Position numbers and translations under genes: made by a program. This document shows positions 44,189 through 52,627 of a stretch of 64,000 nucleotides of DNA, in pieces. Position 1 is the first letter of the stretch. Every line of letters begins with the position of its first letter. The notes under the pieces are model-generated. The model had not been told where the DNA came from, did not search any database, and worked only from the letters and a program-made list of their open reading frames with translations. This DNA is from Acidisphaera sp. S103 (lineage in GTDB: Bacteria > Pseudomonadota > Alphaproteobacteria > Acetobacterales > Acetobacteraceae). Where the stretch lies: assembly GCF_009765975.1 (NCBI RefSeq), contig NZ_LMUJ01000031.1:235428-299427 (forward strand), written 5' to 3'.

Positions 44189-44671
44189 ATGGCTGAAGCC
44201 AAGAAGAAAGGCATGATCTCCCACGGCGTCGCGGCGCAGAACCGCAAGGCGCGGTACGACTATACCATCAAGGACACGATGGAAGCCGGCATGGTGCTGA
44301 AAGGCCCGGAGGTGAAGTCGCTGCGCCTCGGCCGCGCAACGCTGACCGAGGCCTGGGCCGGCGAGCGGGAAGGGGAGATGTGGCTGTTCAATTCCTACAT
44401 CCCCGAATACCAGGGCGGCGTCCTGTCGCGGTTCGAGCCGCGGGCGCCGCGCAAATTGCTGCTGAAAAAGAAACAGATCGTGCAGCTTCTGACCGCCGTG
44501 GCGAAGCAGGGCGCGACGCTGGTGCCGTTGCAGATTCATTTCAACGACCAGGGACGAGCGAAGGTGCTGCTGGGGGTTGGGCTGGGACGGCAGAAGCAGG
44601 ACAAGCGCGAGGCCATCAAGGACCGTGACTGGAAGCGGGACAAAGCCCGACTGATGAGCCATCGCGGATAG
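44189..44671 (+). CDS. smpB: SsrA-binding protein SmpB
   Basis: A 160-residue RNA-binding protein that delivers tmRNA to stalled ribosomes. The family features are RKARYDYTIKDTMEAGMVLKG, EVKSLRLGRATLTEAWA, the KKKQIVQLL segment and the basic C-terminal tail DKREAIKDRDWKRDKARLMS. I chose the ATG at 44189; an upstream in-frame start would add six residues of no family resemblance. Confidence 0.97.
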   Translation: MAEAKKKGMISHGVAAQNRKARYDYTIKDTMEAGMVLKGPEVKSLRLGRATLTEAWAGEREGEMWLFNSYIPEYQGGVLSRFEPRAPRKLLLKKKQIVQLLTAVAKQGATLVPLQIHFNDQGRAKVLLGVGLGRQKQDKREAIKDRDWKRDKARLMSHRG

Positions 44672-44736
44672 TCCGCAAGATCGGTCAGGCGGCCTGTGTC
44701 GCGTCAGCCTAGTTTGGCGGCGCCACGGAGGATGCC

Positions 44737-45615
44737 ATGTCGAAGGCGGCGCTCGAACGCTACCATGCCCGAATGCAACGGGTGCTGGACTATATCGACC
44801 AGCATTTGGACGACGATCTCGCGCTGAACACGTTGAGCGGCGTTGCCGCCTTTTCCAAGCATCACTTCCACCGGCAGTTCACCGCGACCTTTGGTGTGTC
44901 CGCGCATCGCTACGTCCGGCTCATGCGCATGAAACGGGCGTCGTTTAGGCTGGCGTTCCGCGACGGGGACACCATCACGGACATCGCGATGGATGCCGGC
45001 TATGACGCCCCGGAGGCGTTCGCCCGAGCGTTCAGGCAGTGCCTGGGGCAATCGCCGTCGGCGTTTCGGATATCTCCCGATTGGGAGCCGTGGCTCGCGG
45101 CCTTCGGGCCACTCAACGCGGCAAGGACAATCCAAATGAAGACCTATACCGGCAATGACGTAACAATCATCGATGTGGCAGCGACCCCGGTGGCGCTGAT
45201 GGAACATCGGGGCGACCCGGCCAGGTTGGGTCAGACGATCCAACGCTTCATCGCCTGGCGCAAGCTGTCGGGATTGGTTCCGAAGGTCAGCGCGACCTTT
45301 ACCGTCTTTCACGATCCGGACCCTGAGGAGCCGGAGGATTTCCACATCGATCTCTGTGCCGGCACTGTTCGGCCTGTTTCGTTCGGCGATCATGGTGTGA
45401 AGGCCGGTGTGATCCCGGCTGGACGCTGTGCCGTGCTGCGGGTCGTCGGGTCGAGCGACGATCTGTCGGCGCCGGCGAATTTTCTTTACCGCGACTGGCT
45501 GCCTGCCAGTGGCGAAGAAACGCGCGACTTCCCCCAGTATTGCCAGCGCATCAGCTTTTTTCCGGACGTGCCGGAGCATGAGGCTGTGACCGATCTGTTC
45601 CTGCCGTTGCGGTGA
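44737..45615 (+). CDS. AraC-family regulator with GyrI-like domain
   Basis: A 292-residue regulator with two helix-turn-helix motifs at the N-terminus (about 8-110), including VAAFSKHHFHRQFTATFG and DAGYDAPEAFARAFRQCLGQSP. The C-terminal GyrI-like small-molecule binding domain starts near 135 (VTIIDVAATPVALMEHRGDP). This MarA/Rob-like design usually controls drug or stress response genes. It stands alone; its target is unknown. Confidence 0.9.
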   Translation: MSKAALERYHARMQRVLDYIDQHLDDDLALNTLSGVAAFSKHHFHRQFTATFGVSAHRYVRLMRMKRASFRLAFRDGDTITDIAMDAGYDAPEAFARAFRQCLGQSPSAFRISPDWEPWLAAFGPLNAARTIQMKTYTGNDVTIIDVAATPVALMEHRGDPARLGQTIQRFIAWRKLSGLVPKVSATFTVFHDPDPEEPEDFHIDLCAGTVRPVSFGDHGVKAGVIPAGRCAVLRVVGSSDDLSAPANFLYRDWLPASGEETRDFPQYCQRISFFPDVPEHEAVTDLFLPLR

Positions 45616-45621
45616 TGCCTG

Positions 45622-45825
45622 TCAGGCCAGTGGTGGCAGGTGGCGGGCGAGCCGCGCTTGCAGCAGCGTCACGAGCGCCCGGTCCATGAACCCGTAACGA
45701 TCGGGTATGTCGAGTCAGATCACATGCTTGCCATGCAGCGAGGTCCGGAACCGCTTCCGGATACGGAACCGCGCTTCGGCGGCATTGCTTTGGAGGACCG
45801 ATCTACGGGTGGTCGTGACGCAGCG
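45622..45825 (-). pseudogene. C-terminal remnant of a small protein-tyrosine-phosphatase-like protein
   Basis: Read leftwards, the frame gives RFRTSLHGKHVI, then a TGA stop (45715-45717), then LDIPDRYGFMDRALVTLLQA and ARHLPPLA before the natural stop at 45622. From memory this matches the end of small COG4551-type low-molecular-weight phosphatases, whose typical end is KRVICLDIPDRY-FMD-LV-LL. The stop stands where Cys is usual. The N-terminal half with the catalytic loop is missing: another stop lies just upstream at 45826-45828. Confidence 0.7.
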
Positions 45826-45917
45826 TCAACGGGGTGCCGCAAGCGGATCGACGATACTGCTTGCCAAAAATGACGAAATACGATAAGAACACATAGAGAA
45901 CTTATAGGTTTGGCAAC

Positions 45918-46322
45918 ATGAGTGATAGCCCGTTGGACAAGGTGCCGGCACACAACCGGGTCTCGATCCGAGCGGTGTTGGTCCATGAGGGTGAGGACGC
46001 CAGCGCGGCGCTGGCTGAGGCGGGGTTTGCCGAGACCATCACTGTCCCGGTGGTGGTGGGTGAGCAGCCCGACCTGCCCAGCGGTATCCTGGGCAACGGC
46101 ACTACGCCGAACGTGACGGCGGTGCTGGATACGGAGCAGGAGGGCGGGGCTGAGGCTTTGGCGCATGCGCGGCAGCGTTCCACGCGACCCCCCGAGGCTG
46201 ACGCCCACCCGAAACGGTCCGACACAACCACTTTGCCGGCTGCGTACGGGATGCAGCCTCTCGCACCGGTTCGCAGGACGGGCGATTTCAGGAAGCATTC
46301 AGACGTCGCGGCCGAAACCTAA
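45918..46322 (+). CDS. Hypothetical protein
   Basis: A 134-residue ORF starting MSDSPLDKVPAHNRVSIRAV. It continues with acidic, well-structured-looking phrases (LVHEGEDASAALAEAGF, ITVPVVVGEQPDLPSGILG, TTPNVTAVLDTEQE) before a basic, low-complexity tail from about residue 85. The first 75 residues have coding character and look like a family I have seen as hypothetical in Acetobacteraceae. The tail may be a frame-shifted extension. There is no clear ribosome site and function is unknown. Confidence 0.45.
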   Translation: MSDSPLDKVPAHNRVSIRAVLVHEGEDASAALAEAGFAETITVPVVVGEQPDLPSGILGNGTTPNVTAVLDTEQEGGAEALAHARQRSTRPPEADAHPKRSDTTTLPAAYGMQPLAPVRRTGDFRKHSDVAAET

Positions 46323-46810
46323 GGCGATCATGTTAGCATTGCTCCACCGTTGCCCGGTAGATCTGTGGAAGAACATTACGACACCATATCCAATGGGATA
46401 AGCCATCCTGCAGACGCCGAAAATGAGTCGATCAACAAAGTCGCTCCAAGCCGTTCGGTTCGGGGCGCAACGGTTAATGAAGCGGACGTGGTGTGGAATG
46501 GGGTAGCTCCGAAAGCCAACGCCATTCGTAAATGGCGCCTGTTCGGTGATTGTCGGAGTAGAGAACGCTGTTCATCAGGCGGCCCGAGGAACAGGGCTTC
46601 TCGGCTCACAAAAATTCCAAGATTTCGACAAAGAATCGCGGGCGTGCACCATGTGGAAATCGCAACGACACGATATCCTTAAGCGACATATAATATTGCG
46701 AAAGACGCACTTAAAATACTCGGCCAAAATCCACTGTTCAGATATTATATGGCTGGTCGCTTGGCTTTTGGGATTGCAACTGGGATTGGGCCAGCAGCGT
46801 CGCATCGGAG
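46323..46810. other. Gap without a supportable gene, AT-richer part
   Basis: No gene that I can support. GC content visibly drops between about 46600 and 46800 (AT-rich runs such as ACATATAATATTGCG), unlike the flanking housekeeping genes. This suggests acquired or decaying DNA. Confidence 0.4.
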
Positions 46811-47167
46811 ATGCCTTGCAAGCAGTTCAAAAAGGACACAACGGTCTCAAGTCGTTCATTTAAGGTGGGATCGCAGGTGTTGCGCCAACGGACCCGGGAC
46901 ATCGCATTGAACCATTTGGCCCAAAAACTTCAGAATAACCACTTGTACCCGTTATTGTTGGGGTGTGTCAGTGCTCCATTTTGGGCGGCCTTACTGGTAT
47001 TTTCATGGCAACGATGGGATTATATGGCATTCTACTGGACAGTATTCTGCTTTCTGTTCGGGGGATTTCGAATGTTTTGGAAAACGCCAATTCGAAAGGC
47101 GGTATCAACCGGCCTACTGATTGGAACTCTTGTGCCCATAGTCATCTGGCTACTGGAACATGGGTGA
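46811..47167 (+). CDS. Possible small membrane protein
   Basis: A 118-residue ORF with three hydrophobic segments in the C-terminal two thirds: LLLGCVSAPFWAALLVF, DYMAFYWTVFCFLFGGF and STGLLIGTLVPIVIWLL. Charged loops (WKTPIRKA) fit an integral membrane protein. No family recognised and no clear ribosome site. It lies in the AT-richer accessory gap. Confidence 0.45.
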   Translation: MPCKQFKKDTTVSSRSFKVGSQVLRQRTRDIALNHLAQKLQNNHLYPLLLGCVSAPFWAALLVFSWQRWDYMAFYWTVFCFLFGGFRMFWKTPIRKAVSTGLLIGTLVPIVIWLLEHG

Positions 47168-47182
47168 AGTTGCAGCAATCGT

Positions 47183-47374
47183 TTTGACCTCAAGGCATCG
47201 GCTGGCGCGATACGATCGTTCCCGAACATCCCCAAAGGCTGGTTCATCTCGATTACCAACGATGCCTCGGGGGCAACAGAAGTCAGTGGCAACGCCCAGG
47301 TGGGAGTAGCCGCCTTGGACGCTCGCTATTTCCGGAGATTTTCAAATTCTTGCTCTGCTCCGGCTGACAAATGA
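47183..47374 (+). pseudogene. Gene fragment without a start codon
   Basis: An open stretch with coding character (FDLKASAGAIRSFPNIPKGW, FISITNDASGATEV, AQVGVAALDARYF) bounded upstream by a stop and lacking any start codon. It ends at TGA 47372-47374. I do not recognise the family. It is probably the tail of a decayed gene. Confidence 0.35.
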
Positions 47375-47571
47375 CCAGTCGAACTGGCCCCCCATGCGTT
47401 CGGAACATGGCCAACAATGAACGTCACAAGCGCATCCGCGACCGTCACATGCGCCTTCGTCCGGTAGTCCCGACGGAAATCGTCTAGTACCTCTGCACAG
47501 TGATTTCGACTCTTTGAAATCGATCCTTGCAAAGATTCGAACCAGTCCGTCGGGATATGTGCCCCGGCCAT
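47326..47571 (-). CDS. Possible hypothetical protein or fragment
   Basis: An 81-residue frame read leftwards: MAGAHIPTDWFESLQGSI, NHCAEVLDDFRRDYRT, VTVADALVTFIVGHVPNAW. Composition looks like a real helical protein rather than a shadow frame. However, it overlaps the fragment on the other strand by 49 bases, and its N-terminal half lies inside the inverted-repeat element at 47487-47625. No family recognised. Confidence 0.3.
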   Translation of the reverse strand: MAGAHIPTDWFESLQGSISKSRNHCAEVLDDFRRDYRTKAHVTVADALVTFIVGHVPNAWGASSTGHLSAGAEQEFENLRK

Positions 47572-47625
47572 TGGCAGATTTGTTCCGCCTTCGTTCAACC
47601 GGTCAAAATCACTGTGCCGAGGTAC
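47487..47625. mobile_element. Possible MITE with 20-base terminal inverted repeats and TA flanks
   Basis: GTACCTCTGCACAGTGATTT (47487-47506) is inverted at 47606-47625 with one mismatch in 20. Both outer ends are flanked by TA (47485-47486 and 47626-47627), the target duplication of IS630/Tc1/mariner-type elements. The 99-base interior has no transposase, so a non-autonomous element is the simplest reading. One pair of repeats alone does not prove mobility. Confidence 0.45.
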
Positions 47626-47800
47626 TAATGAGGCAAGTCCTGCCACGGATTTTGATGATCGCCGACGGCACATGCGTTGCACACTCTCACAGTTCCGTGA
47701 GAGAGAGAAAAAAGCACGGGAAACATGACAACGCGCCAACACGCAGCGGCGGGAAAAACGCGTTTCGTCACAATCGGCCACCAGGATCACGGAGTTCGCC

Positions 47801-48883
47801 ATGCTACGACGTCAATTCACCCGGCTGATCGGCGCCGGCGCGGCCGCCTCGACGTTGCCCGCCCTGATCGCACCCGCCTCAGCGGCCGAACCGCTGCAAG
47901 TCGGCTTCATCTACCTCGGCCCCGTCGGTGATTTCGGCTGGACCTACCAGCACGACGTCGCGCGCAAGACGGCGGCCGAACACTTCGGCGACACAATCAA
48001 GACCACCTTCGTGGAGAACGTGCCCGACGGCCCGGATTCCGAAAAAGTGCTGAACGACCTGGCGAACCAGGGCAACAAGCTGATCTTCGCTACCTCGTTC
48101 GACTACATGAACTACGTGGTGAACGCCGCCAGGAAACACCCCAAGGTCTTCTTTGAGCACGCGACCGGCTACAAGCGTTCGGCCAACGTCGCCACCTACA
48201 ATATCCGGTTCTACCAGGGACGGTACGTGCAGGGCGTGATCGCCGGCAAGCTCAGCAAGGCCGGTCTCGCCGGCTATGTCGGATCGGTGCCGGTGCCGGA
48301 AGTGGTGCAGGGCATCAACGCCTTCATGCTGGGCATGCGGTCGGTCAACCCGGCGGCGAGGATGAAGTTCGTGCTGATCAATTCCTGGTACGAGCCGCCG
48401 AAGGAAGGTGAGGCGGCCAAGGCACTGATCGACCAGGGCTGCGACATTATCACCCAGCACACCGACTCGCCGGCGCCGTTGCAGGCGGCCGCCAGCCGAG
48501 GCGTCAAGGCCTTCGGCCAGTCCACCGACATGGCGAAATTCGCCCCGGCCACCGAACTGACCGCCAGTACCGACGTCTGGGCGCCATACTACGTGAAACG
48601 CATCCAGGACGCGCTGTCGGGCACTTGGAAAAGCACCGACACCTGGGGCGGTTTCGACAGTGGCATGCTGGTCATGTCGCCGTTCGCCAACATGCCCGCC
48701 GATGTTGCCGCGTTGGCCGCAGCCACTGTCGCCGACATCGCCTCCGGCAAGAACAAGGTGTTCACCGGCCCGATCGCGGACCAGTCCGGCAAGGTGCAGG
48801 TGGCCGCCGGCACCACGATGGATGACGACGCGCTGTCCAAAATGCAGTGGCTCGCCCAAGGTGTCGAAGGCAGGCTGACCTGA
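47801..48883 (+). CDS. BMP-family ABC importer binding protein
   Basis: A 360-residue periplasmic binding protein of the BMP/PnrA-like family (nucleosides or related solutes). A Tat- or Sec-type leader (MLRRQFTRLIGAGAAASTLP, ending PASA) precedes LQVGFIYLGPVGDFGWTYQHD, the hallmark of the family. Later features are FATSFDYMNYVVNAA and VGSVPVPEVVQGINAFMLG. It heads an operon with ATPase and two permeases. A purine nucleoside is the best-known ligand type; the ligand here is unproven. Confidence 0.92.
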   Translation: MLRRQFTRLIGAGAAASTLPALIAPASAAEPLQVGFIYLGPVGDFGWTYQHDVARKTAAEHFGDTIKTTFVENVPDGPDSEKVLNDLANQGNKLIFATSFDYMNYVVNAARKHPKVFFEHATGYKRSANVATYNIRFYQGRYVQGVIAGKLSKAGLAGYVGSVPVPEVVQGINAFMLGMRSVNPAARMKFVLINSWYEPPKEGEAAKALIDQGCDIITQHTDSPAPLQAAASRGVKAFGQSTDMAKFAPATELTASTDVWAPYYVKRIQDALSGTWKSTDTWGGFDSGMLVMSPFANMPADVAALAAATVADIASGKNKVFTGPIADQSGKVQVAAGTTMDDDALSKMQWLAQGVEGRLT

Positions 48884-48915
48884 CGCGAACGCCGCCGTCC
48901 GACAGCGAGTGAGTC

Positions 48916-50466
48916 ATGCCCGATCCAACGCCACCAGGCCCGCTGCTGACCATGACCGGAATGACCAAGCAGTACCCCGGCTGCCTGGCGAACGATCATG
49001 TTTCGCTCACCGTCGAACGTAACCAGATCCACGCGCTGCTGGGTGAAAACGGCGCCGGCAAAAGCACGCTGGTGAAAACCATCTACGGCGTGGTGAAGCC
49101 CGACGCTGGTGAGATCGTCTGGGAAGGCCGAAAAGTCGCCATCCAGAACCCCCGCCATGCCCAGCGCCTGGGTATCGGCATGGTGTTCCAGCATTTCTCC
49201 CTGTTCGAGGCGCTGACGGTCACCGAGAACATTGCCCTCGGCCTGGCCAGCGCCAACGACCGCATCGGACTGCGAGACCGGATCGTTCGCATTTCCAACG
49301 AATATGGCCTGCCGCTCGACCCCGCCCGTATGGTGCACGACCTGTCCGTCGGCGAACGCCAGCGCATCGAAATTGTCCGCTGCCTGCTGCAAAATCCCAA
49401 ACTTCTGATCATGGACGAACCGACCTCCGTCCTGACGCCGTCCGAGGTCCAGAAACTGTTCGTGACGCTGCGCCGGCTGGCGGCCGAGGGCTGCTCGATC
49501 CTCTATATCAGCCACAAGCTGCAGGAAGTGCGGTCGCTGTGTTCCCATGCCACCATCATGCGGCTGGGCAGGACCGTCGGCACCTGCGCGCCGGCGGAAA
49601 AATCCGTCAAGGAACTGGCGGAAATCATGATCAACATGCCCCTGAACGTGCTGGCGCCACGGCCGCACGCCGCCAGGGCGGCACCGCCCCGGCTGGTGCT
49701 GGACAAGCTAACCATTCGTTCGCCCCATTATTTCGGTTCGGGCTTGGAAAACATCTCGCTGTCCCTGGCCGGCGGCGAGATCCTGGGTATCGCCGGCATC
49801 GCCGGCAACGGCCAAAGCGAGCTGATGGATGCGCTGTCGGGCGAAATCCTCGCCGACCGGCCGGAAAGCGTATTGATCGACGGCGTGGCCGCCGGTCATA
49901 TGGGCCCGCACGACCGCCGGCGCTTGCATGCTTGCTTCGTGCCCGAAGAACGCAACGGCCACGCCGCGGTCCCGACCATGACCCTGTCGCAGAACGCCTT
50001 CCTGTCGGGATTCACCCGGCAGGCGCTGGTTCGTTTCGGCACGATCGACACGAAAAAAACCTCGGCGTTCGCGACCAACATCATCAAACGGTTCGATGTC
50101 CGCACCACCGGCCCAAACGCGCAGGCGCGATCGCTCTCCGGCGGCAATCTGCAAAAGTTCCTTGTGGGCCGCGAAATTCTGCAAAATCCGGCGGTGCTGG
50201 TGATCAATCAGCCAACCTGGGGCGTCGACGCCGGCGCCGCCCTGGCGATCCACGAAGCCATCGTCGCCCTGGCTCAGGCCGGAGCCGCGGTCATGATCAT
50301 CTCGCAGGATCTGGACGAAATCTTCGCACTGGCCGACCGGATCGCCGTGATCGCCGGCGGCCACGTTTCGCCGCCGATCCCGATGCGCGACGCAACGATC
50401 GAATCAATCGGGCGCCTCATGGGCGGCCGCACCGCCACGCTCGAGGAGATGGCCACTGCGCGATAG
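48916..50466 (+). CDS. ABC importer ATPase with two nucleotide-binding domains
   Basis: A 516-residue tandem ATPase like YufO/NupO and sugar importers. The first half has Walker A GENGAGKST, signature LSVGERQRIEIVRCLL and Walker B LLIMDEPTSVLTP. The second half has LSGGNLQKFLVGREIL and a degenerate Walker B LVINQPTWGVDAGA, where Asn-Gln replaces Asp-Glu as is common in the second domain of this family. It lies 32 bases after the binding-protein gene. Confidence 0.94.
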   Translation: MPDPTPPGPLLTMTGMTKQYPGCLANDHVSLTVERNQIHALLGENGAGKSTLVKTIYGVVKPDAGEIVWEGRKVAIQNPRHAQRLGIGMVFQHFSLFEALTVTENIALGLASANDRIGLRDRIVRISNEYGLPLDPARMVHDLSVGERQRIEIVRCLLQNPKLLIMDEPTSVLTPSEVQKLFVTLRRLAAEGCSILYISHKLQEVRSLCSHATIMRLGRTVGTCAPAEKSVKELAEIMINMPLNVLAPRPHAARAAPPRLVLDKLTIRSPHYFGSGLENISLSLAGGEILGIAGIAGNGQSELMDALSGEILADRPESVLIDGVAAGHMGPHDRRRLHACFVPEERNGHAAVPTMTLSQNAFLSGFTRQALVRFGTIDTKKTSAFATNIIKRFDVRTTGPNAQARSLSGGNLQKFLVGREILQNPAVLVINQPTWGVDAGAALAIHEAIVALAQAGAAVMIISQDLDEIFALADRIAVIAGGHVSPPIPMRDATIESIGRLMGGRTATLEEMATAR

Positions 50467-50524
50467 CCCGGCAGATCGTCGCCATTGTATTTGCGTCATG
50501 GCCAAACCCATGCCCCCCGTGTCA

Positions 50525-50545
50525 TGGCTGGGCCTAGCCCAGCCA
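50525..50545. repeat. REP-like palindrome
   Basis: TGGCTGGGC, CTA, GCCCAGCCA: perfect 9-base arms, preceded by GTCA and followed by CCCACGTC. It resembles the other REP-like units here. It sits inside the ABC operon, in the 167-base gap between the ATPase and permease genes. Confidence 0.6.
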
Positions 50546-50633
50546 CCCACGTCTTTCAGCGTCGGCCACGGCAAAATCCCCGATCGCGGGTGCCCTCAAA
50601 CCCAAAACGCGAAACCAACGATGACCCGCCCCC

Positions 50634-51695
50634 GTGCCTAAAATCGAACCCCGCGGCACCGAATCGAAATTCTGGCGCTACGCCGCCCCCGTCCTGGCGC
50701 TGCTGCTGACAGGCGTCACCTCAAGCCTGATTTTCGCCGCCATGGGTCGCCCTCCCGGACTGACCGTCTACACCTTCCTCATCGCCCCTCTCCTGCAGCA
50801 AGACGGCATCCAGGCACTGGTCGTGAAAGCCGCACCACTGATCATGATGGGAGTCGGACTGTCGCTGGCATACCGGGCCAACGTCTGGAACATCGGAACC
50901 GACGGCCAGTTCACACTGGGTGCCATCTGCGGAGGCGGGGTTGCGCTGGCATGTCCGGACGTAACCCCCTGGGTTCTGTTCCCGGCCATGATGATCGCGG
51001 GCGCGATCGGCGGCATGCTGAACGGCGGGCTGGTGGCCTGGCTGCGCATCCGCTTCAACGCCAACGAGATCCTGACCAGCCTGATGTTCGCCTACATCAC
51101 TCAATATCTCCTGGTATATCTCGTCACCGGCCCCTGGCGGGACCCCCAGGGGTTCGGCTTCCCGCAAACCGCCCTGTTCTCCGACAACGCCCTCGCACCC
51201 CGGCTGATCGCCGACACCAACGTCCATATCGGCATCCTGCTGGCACCGCTGATCGCCGTCGCCCTGTGGTTCATGCTGGAGAAAACCCTTCTGGGCTACC
51301 GGTTCCGTGTCCTGGGCCAGGCGACAAGGGCGGCAAAGTTCGCCGGTTTCAGCGAGAACCGCCTGGTCTGGATCGCCATGCTGATCAGCGGCGGCCTCGC
51401 CGGAGTCGCCGGCCTGCTGGAGGCAACCGGCACACTCGGGCAACTCACCACCAACCTGTCGCCGGGCTACGGCTTCACCGCCATCATCGTGGCGTTTCTG
51501 GGCCGGTTGAACCCGCTGGCGGTCATTCCGGCCGGCCTGCTGCTGGCCCTGACCTACCTCGGCGGCGACGCGGCACAGATCAATCTGGGGCTGCCGAACG
51601 CGGTGACCGGCATCTTCCAGGGTATCCTGCTGTTCTATCTGCTGGGCTGCGACCTCCTGTTGCTGAACCGGATCAGATGGATACCCGCCCGATGA
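50634..51695 (+). CDS. ABC importer permease (BMP/YufP type)
   Basis: A 353-residue inner-membrane permease with about nine hydrophobic segments, of the BPD_transp_2 family. Family segments include ALVVKAAPLIMMGVGLSLAY, WNIGTDGQFTLGAICG and LRIRFNANEILTSLMF. The GTG start lacks a strong ribosome site. The stop overlaps the start of the second permease (ATGA). Confidence 0.92.
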   Translation: MPKIEPRGTESKFWRYAAPVLALLLTGVTSSLIFAAMGRPPGLTVYTFLIAPLLQQDGIQALVVKAAPLIMMGVGLSLAYRANVWNIGTDGQFTLGAICGGGVALACPDVTPWVLFPAMMIAGAIGGMLNGGLVAWLRIRFNANEILTSLMFAYITQYLLVYLVTGPWRDPQGFGFPQTALFSDNALAPRLIADTNVHIGILLAPLIAVALWFMLEKTLLGYRFRVLGQATRAAKFAGFSENRLVWIAMLISGGLAGVAGLLEATGTLGQLTTNLSPGYGFTAIIVAFLGRLNPLAVIPAGLLLALTYLGGDAAQINLGLPNAVTGIFQGILLFYLLGCDLLLLNRIRWIPAR

Positions 51696-52615
51696 CCACC
51701 CTGCTGGTTGCGTTTCTCGTCAGCACCATCGCCGCCGCCACCCCCCTTCTGTTGGCCGCCACAGGAGAACTGGTGGTGGAGAAGGTCGGCGTGCTGAACC
51801 TTGGCGTCGAGGGCATGATGCTGGCCGGCGCCATCGCCGGTTTCGCCACCGCCAATGTAACGGGCATCACCTCACTGGGCGTCCTGGCCGCACTCCTGGC
51901 CGGAGTCGCGTTGTCGCTGCTGTTCGCGGTCATTTCGCTAACACTGCAAGCCAACCAGACCGCAACCGGCCTCGCCCTGACCATTTTCGGCCGAGGCTTC
52001 AGCGCCCTCGTCGGCGTCGGCTATGTCGGGATTCCGGCACCCACACTGCCGAAAATCCATATCCCGCTGCTGTCGGATATCCCGGTGCTGGGGCCAGTGG
52101 TGTTTGGCCACGACATCCTGGTCTATCTGTCGCTGGCGATCCTGGCCGCCGTGGCCTGGTGCATCCGGTCCACCCACCTGGGCCTGATCCTGCGAGCCGT
52201 CGGTGACTCCCACGACGCCGCCCACGCGCTGGGCTATCCGGTCATTCCCATCCGTTACGCCGCCGTGGCATTCGGCGGCGCCTTGGCCGGCTTGGCGGGC
52301 GCATACATGTCGCTGGCCTACACCCCGCTATGGGCGCAGGACATGACGGCTGGACGAGGCTGGGTGGCAGTAGCGCTTGTCACGTTCTCCGCATGGCGGC
52401 CATTCTGGCTGCTGATCGGGGCATGGTTCTTCGGCGCGCTGATGTATTTGTCGCTGTACGTCCAGGCACTGGGGGTGCCGGTGCCATCGGCACTGCTGTC
52501 GGCGCTGCCCTATATCGGCACCGTCGTCGTGCTGGTCCTGATCTCCCGCGACGCCCGACTCATCCGGCTCCACCGCCCGGCGATGCTAGGGCGACCATTC
52601 CAGGCTCGGGCGTGA
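51692..52615 (+). CDS. ABC importer second permease (BMP/YufQ type)
   Basis: A 307-residue permease of the BPD_transp_2 family, starting MTTLLVAFLVSTIAAATPLL. The conserved ELVVEKVGVLNLGVEGMML is typical of YufQ-like subunits, and VALVTFSAWRPFWLLIGAWF lies near the C-terminus. It pairs with the preceding permease to make a heterodimeric channel. Confidence 0.92.
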   Translation: MTTLLVAFLVSTIAAATPLLLAATGELVVEKVGVLNLGVEGMMLAGAIAGFATANVTGITSLGVLAALLAGVALSLLFAVISLTLQANQTATGLALTIFGRGFSALVGVGYVGIPAPTLPKIHIPLLSDIPVLGPVVFGHDILVYLSLAILAAVAWCIRSTHLGLILRAVGDSHDAAHALGYPVIPIRYAAVAFGGALAGLAGAYMSLAYTPLWAQDMTAGRGWVAVALVTFSAWRPFWLLIGAWFFGALMYLSLYVQALGVPVPSALLSALPYIGTVVVLVLISRDARLIRLHRPAMLGRPFQARA

Positions 52616-52627
52616 CACCGTAGCCGA

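Noticed and set aside
45715..45717. TGA at a conserved Cys position as a possible selenocysteine codon
   Set aside because: The N-terminal catalytic half is missing, a further stop lies upstream, and no SECIS-like hairpin is apparent just after the codon; a pseudogene explains it better.
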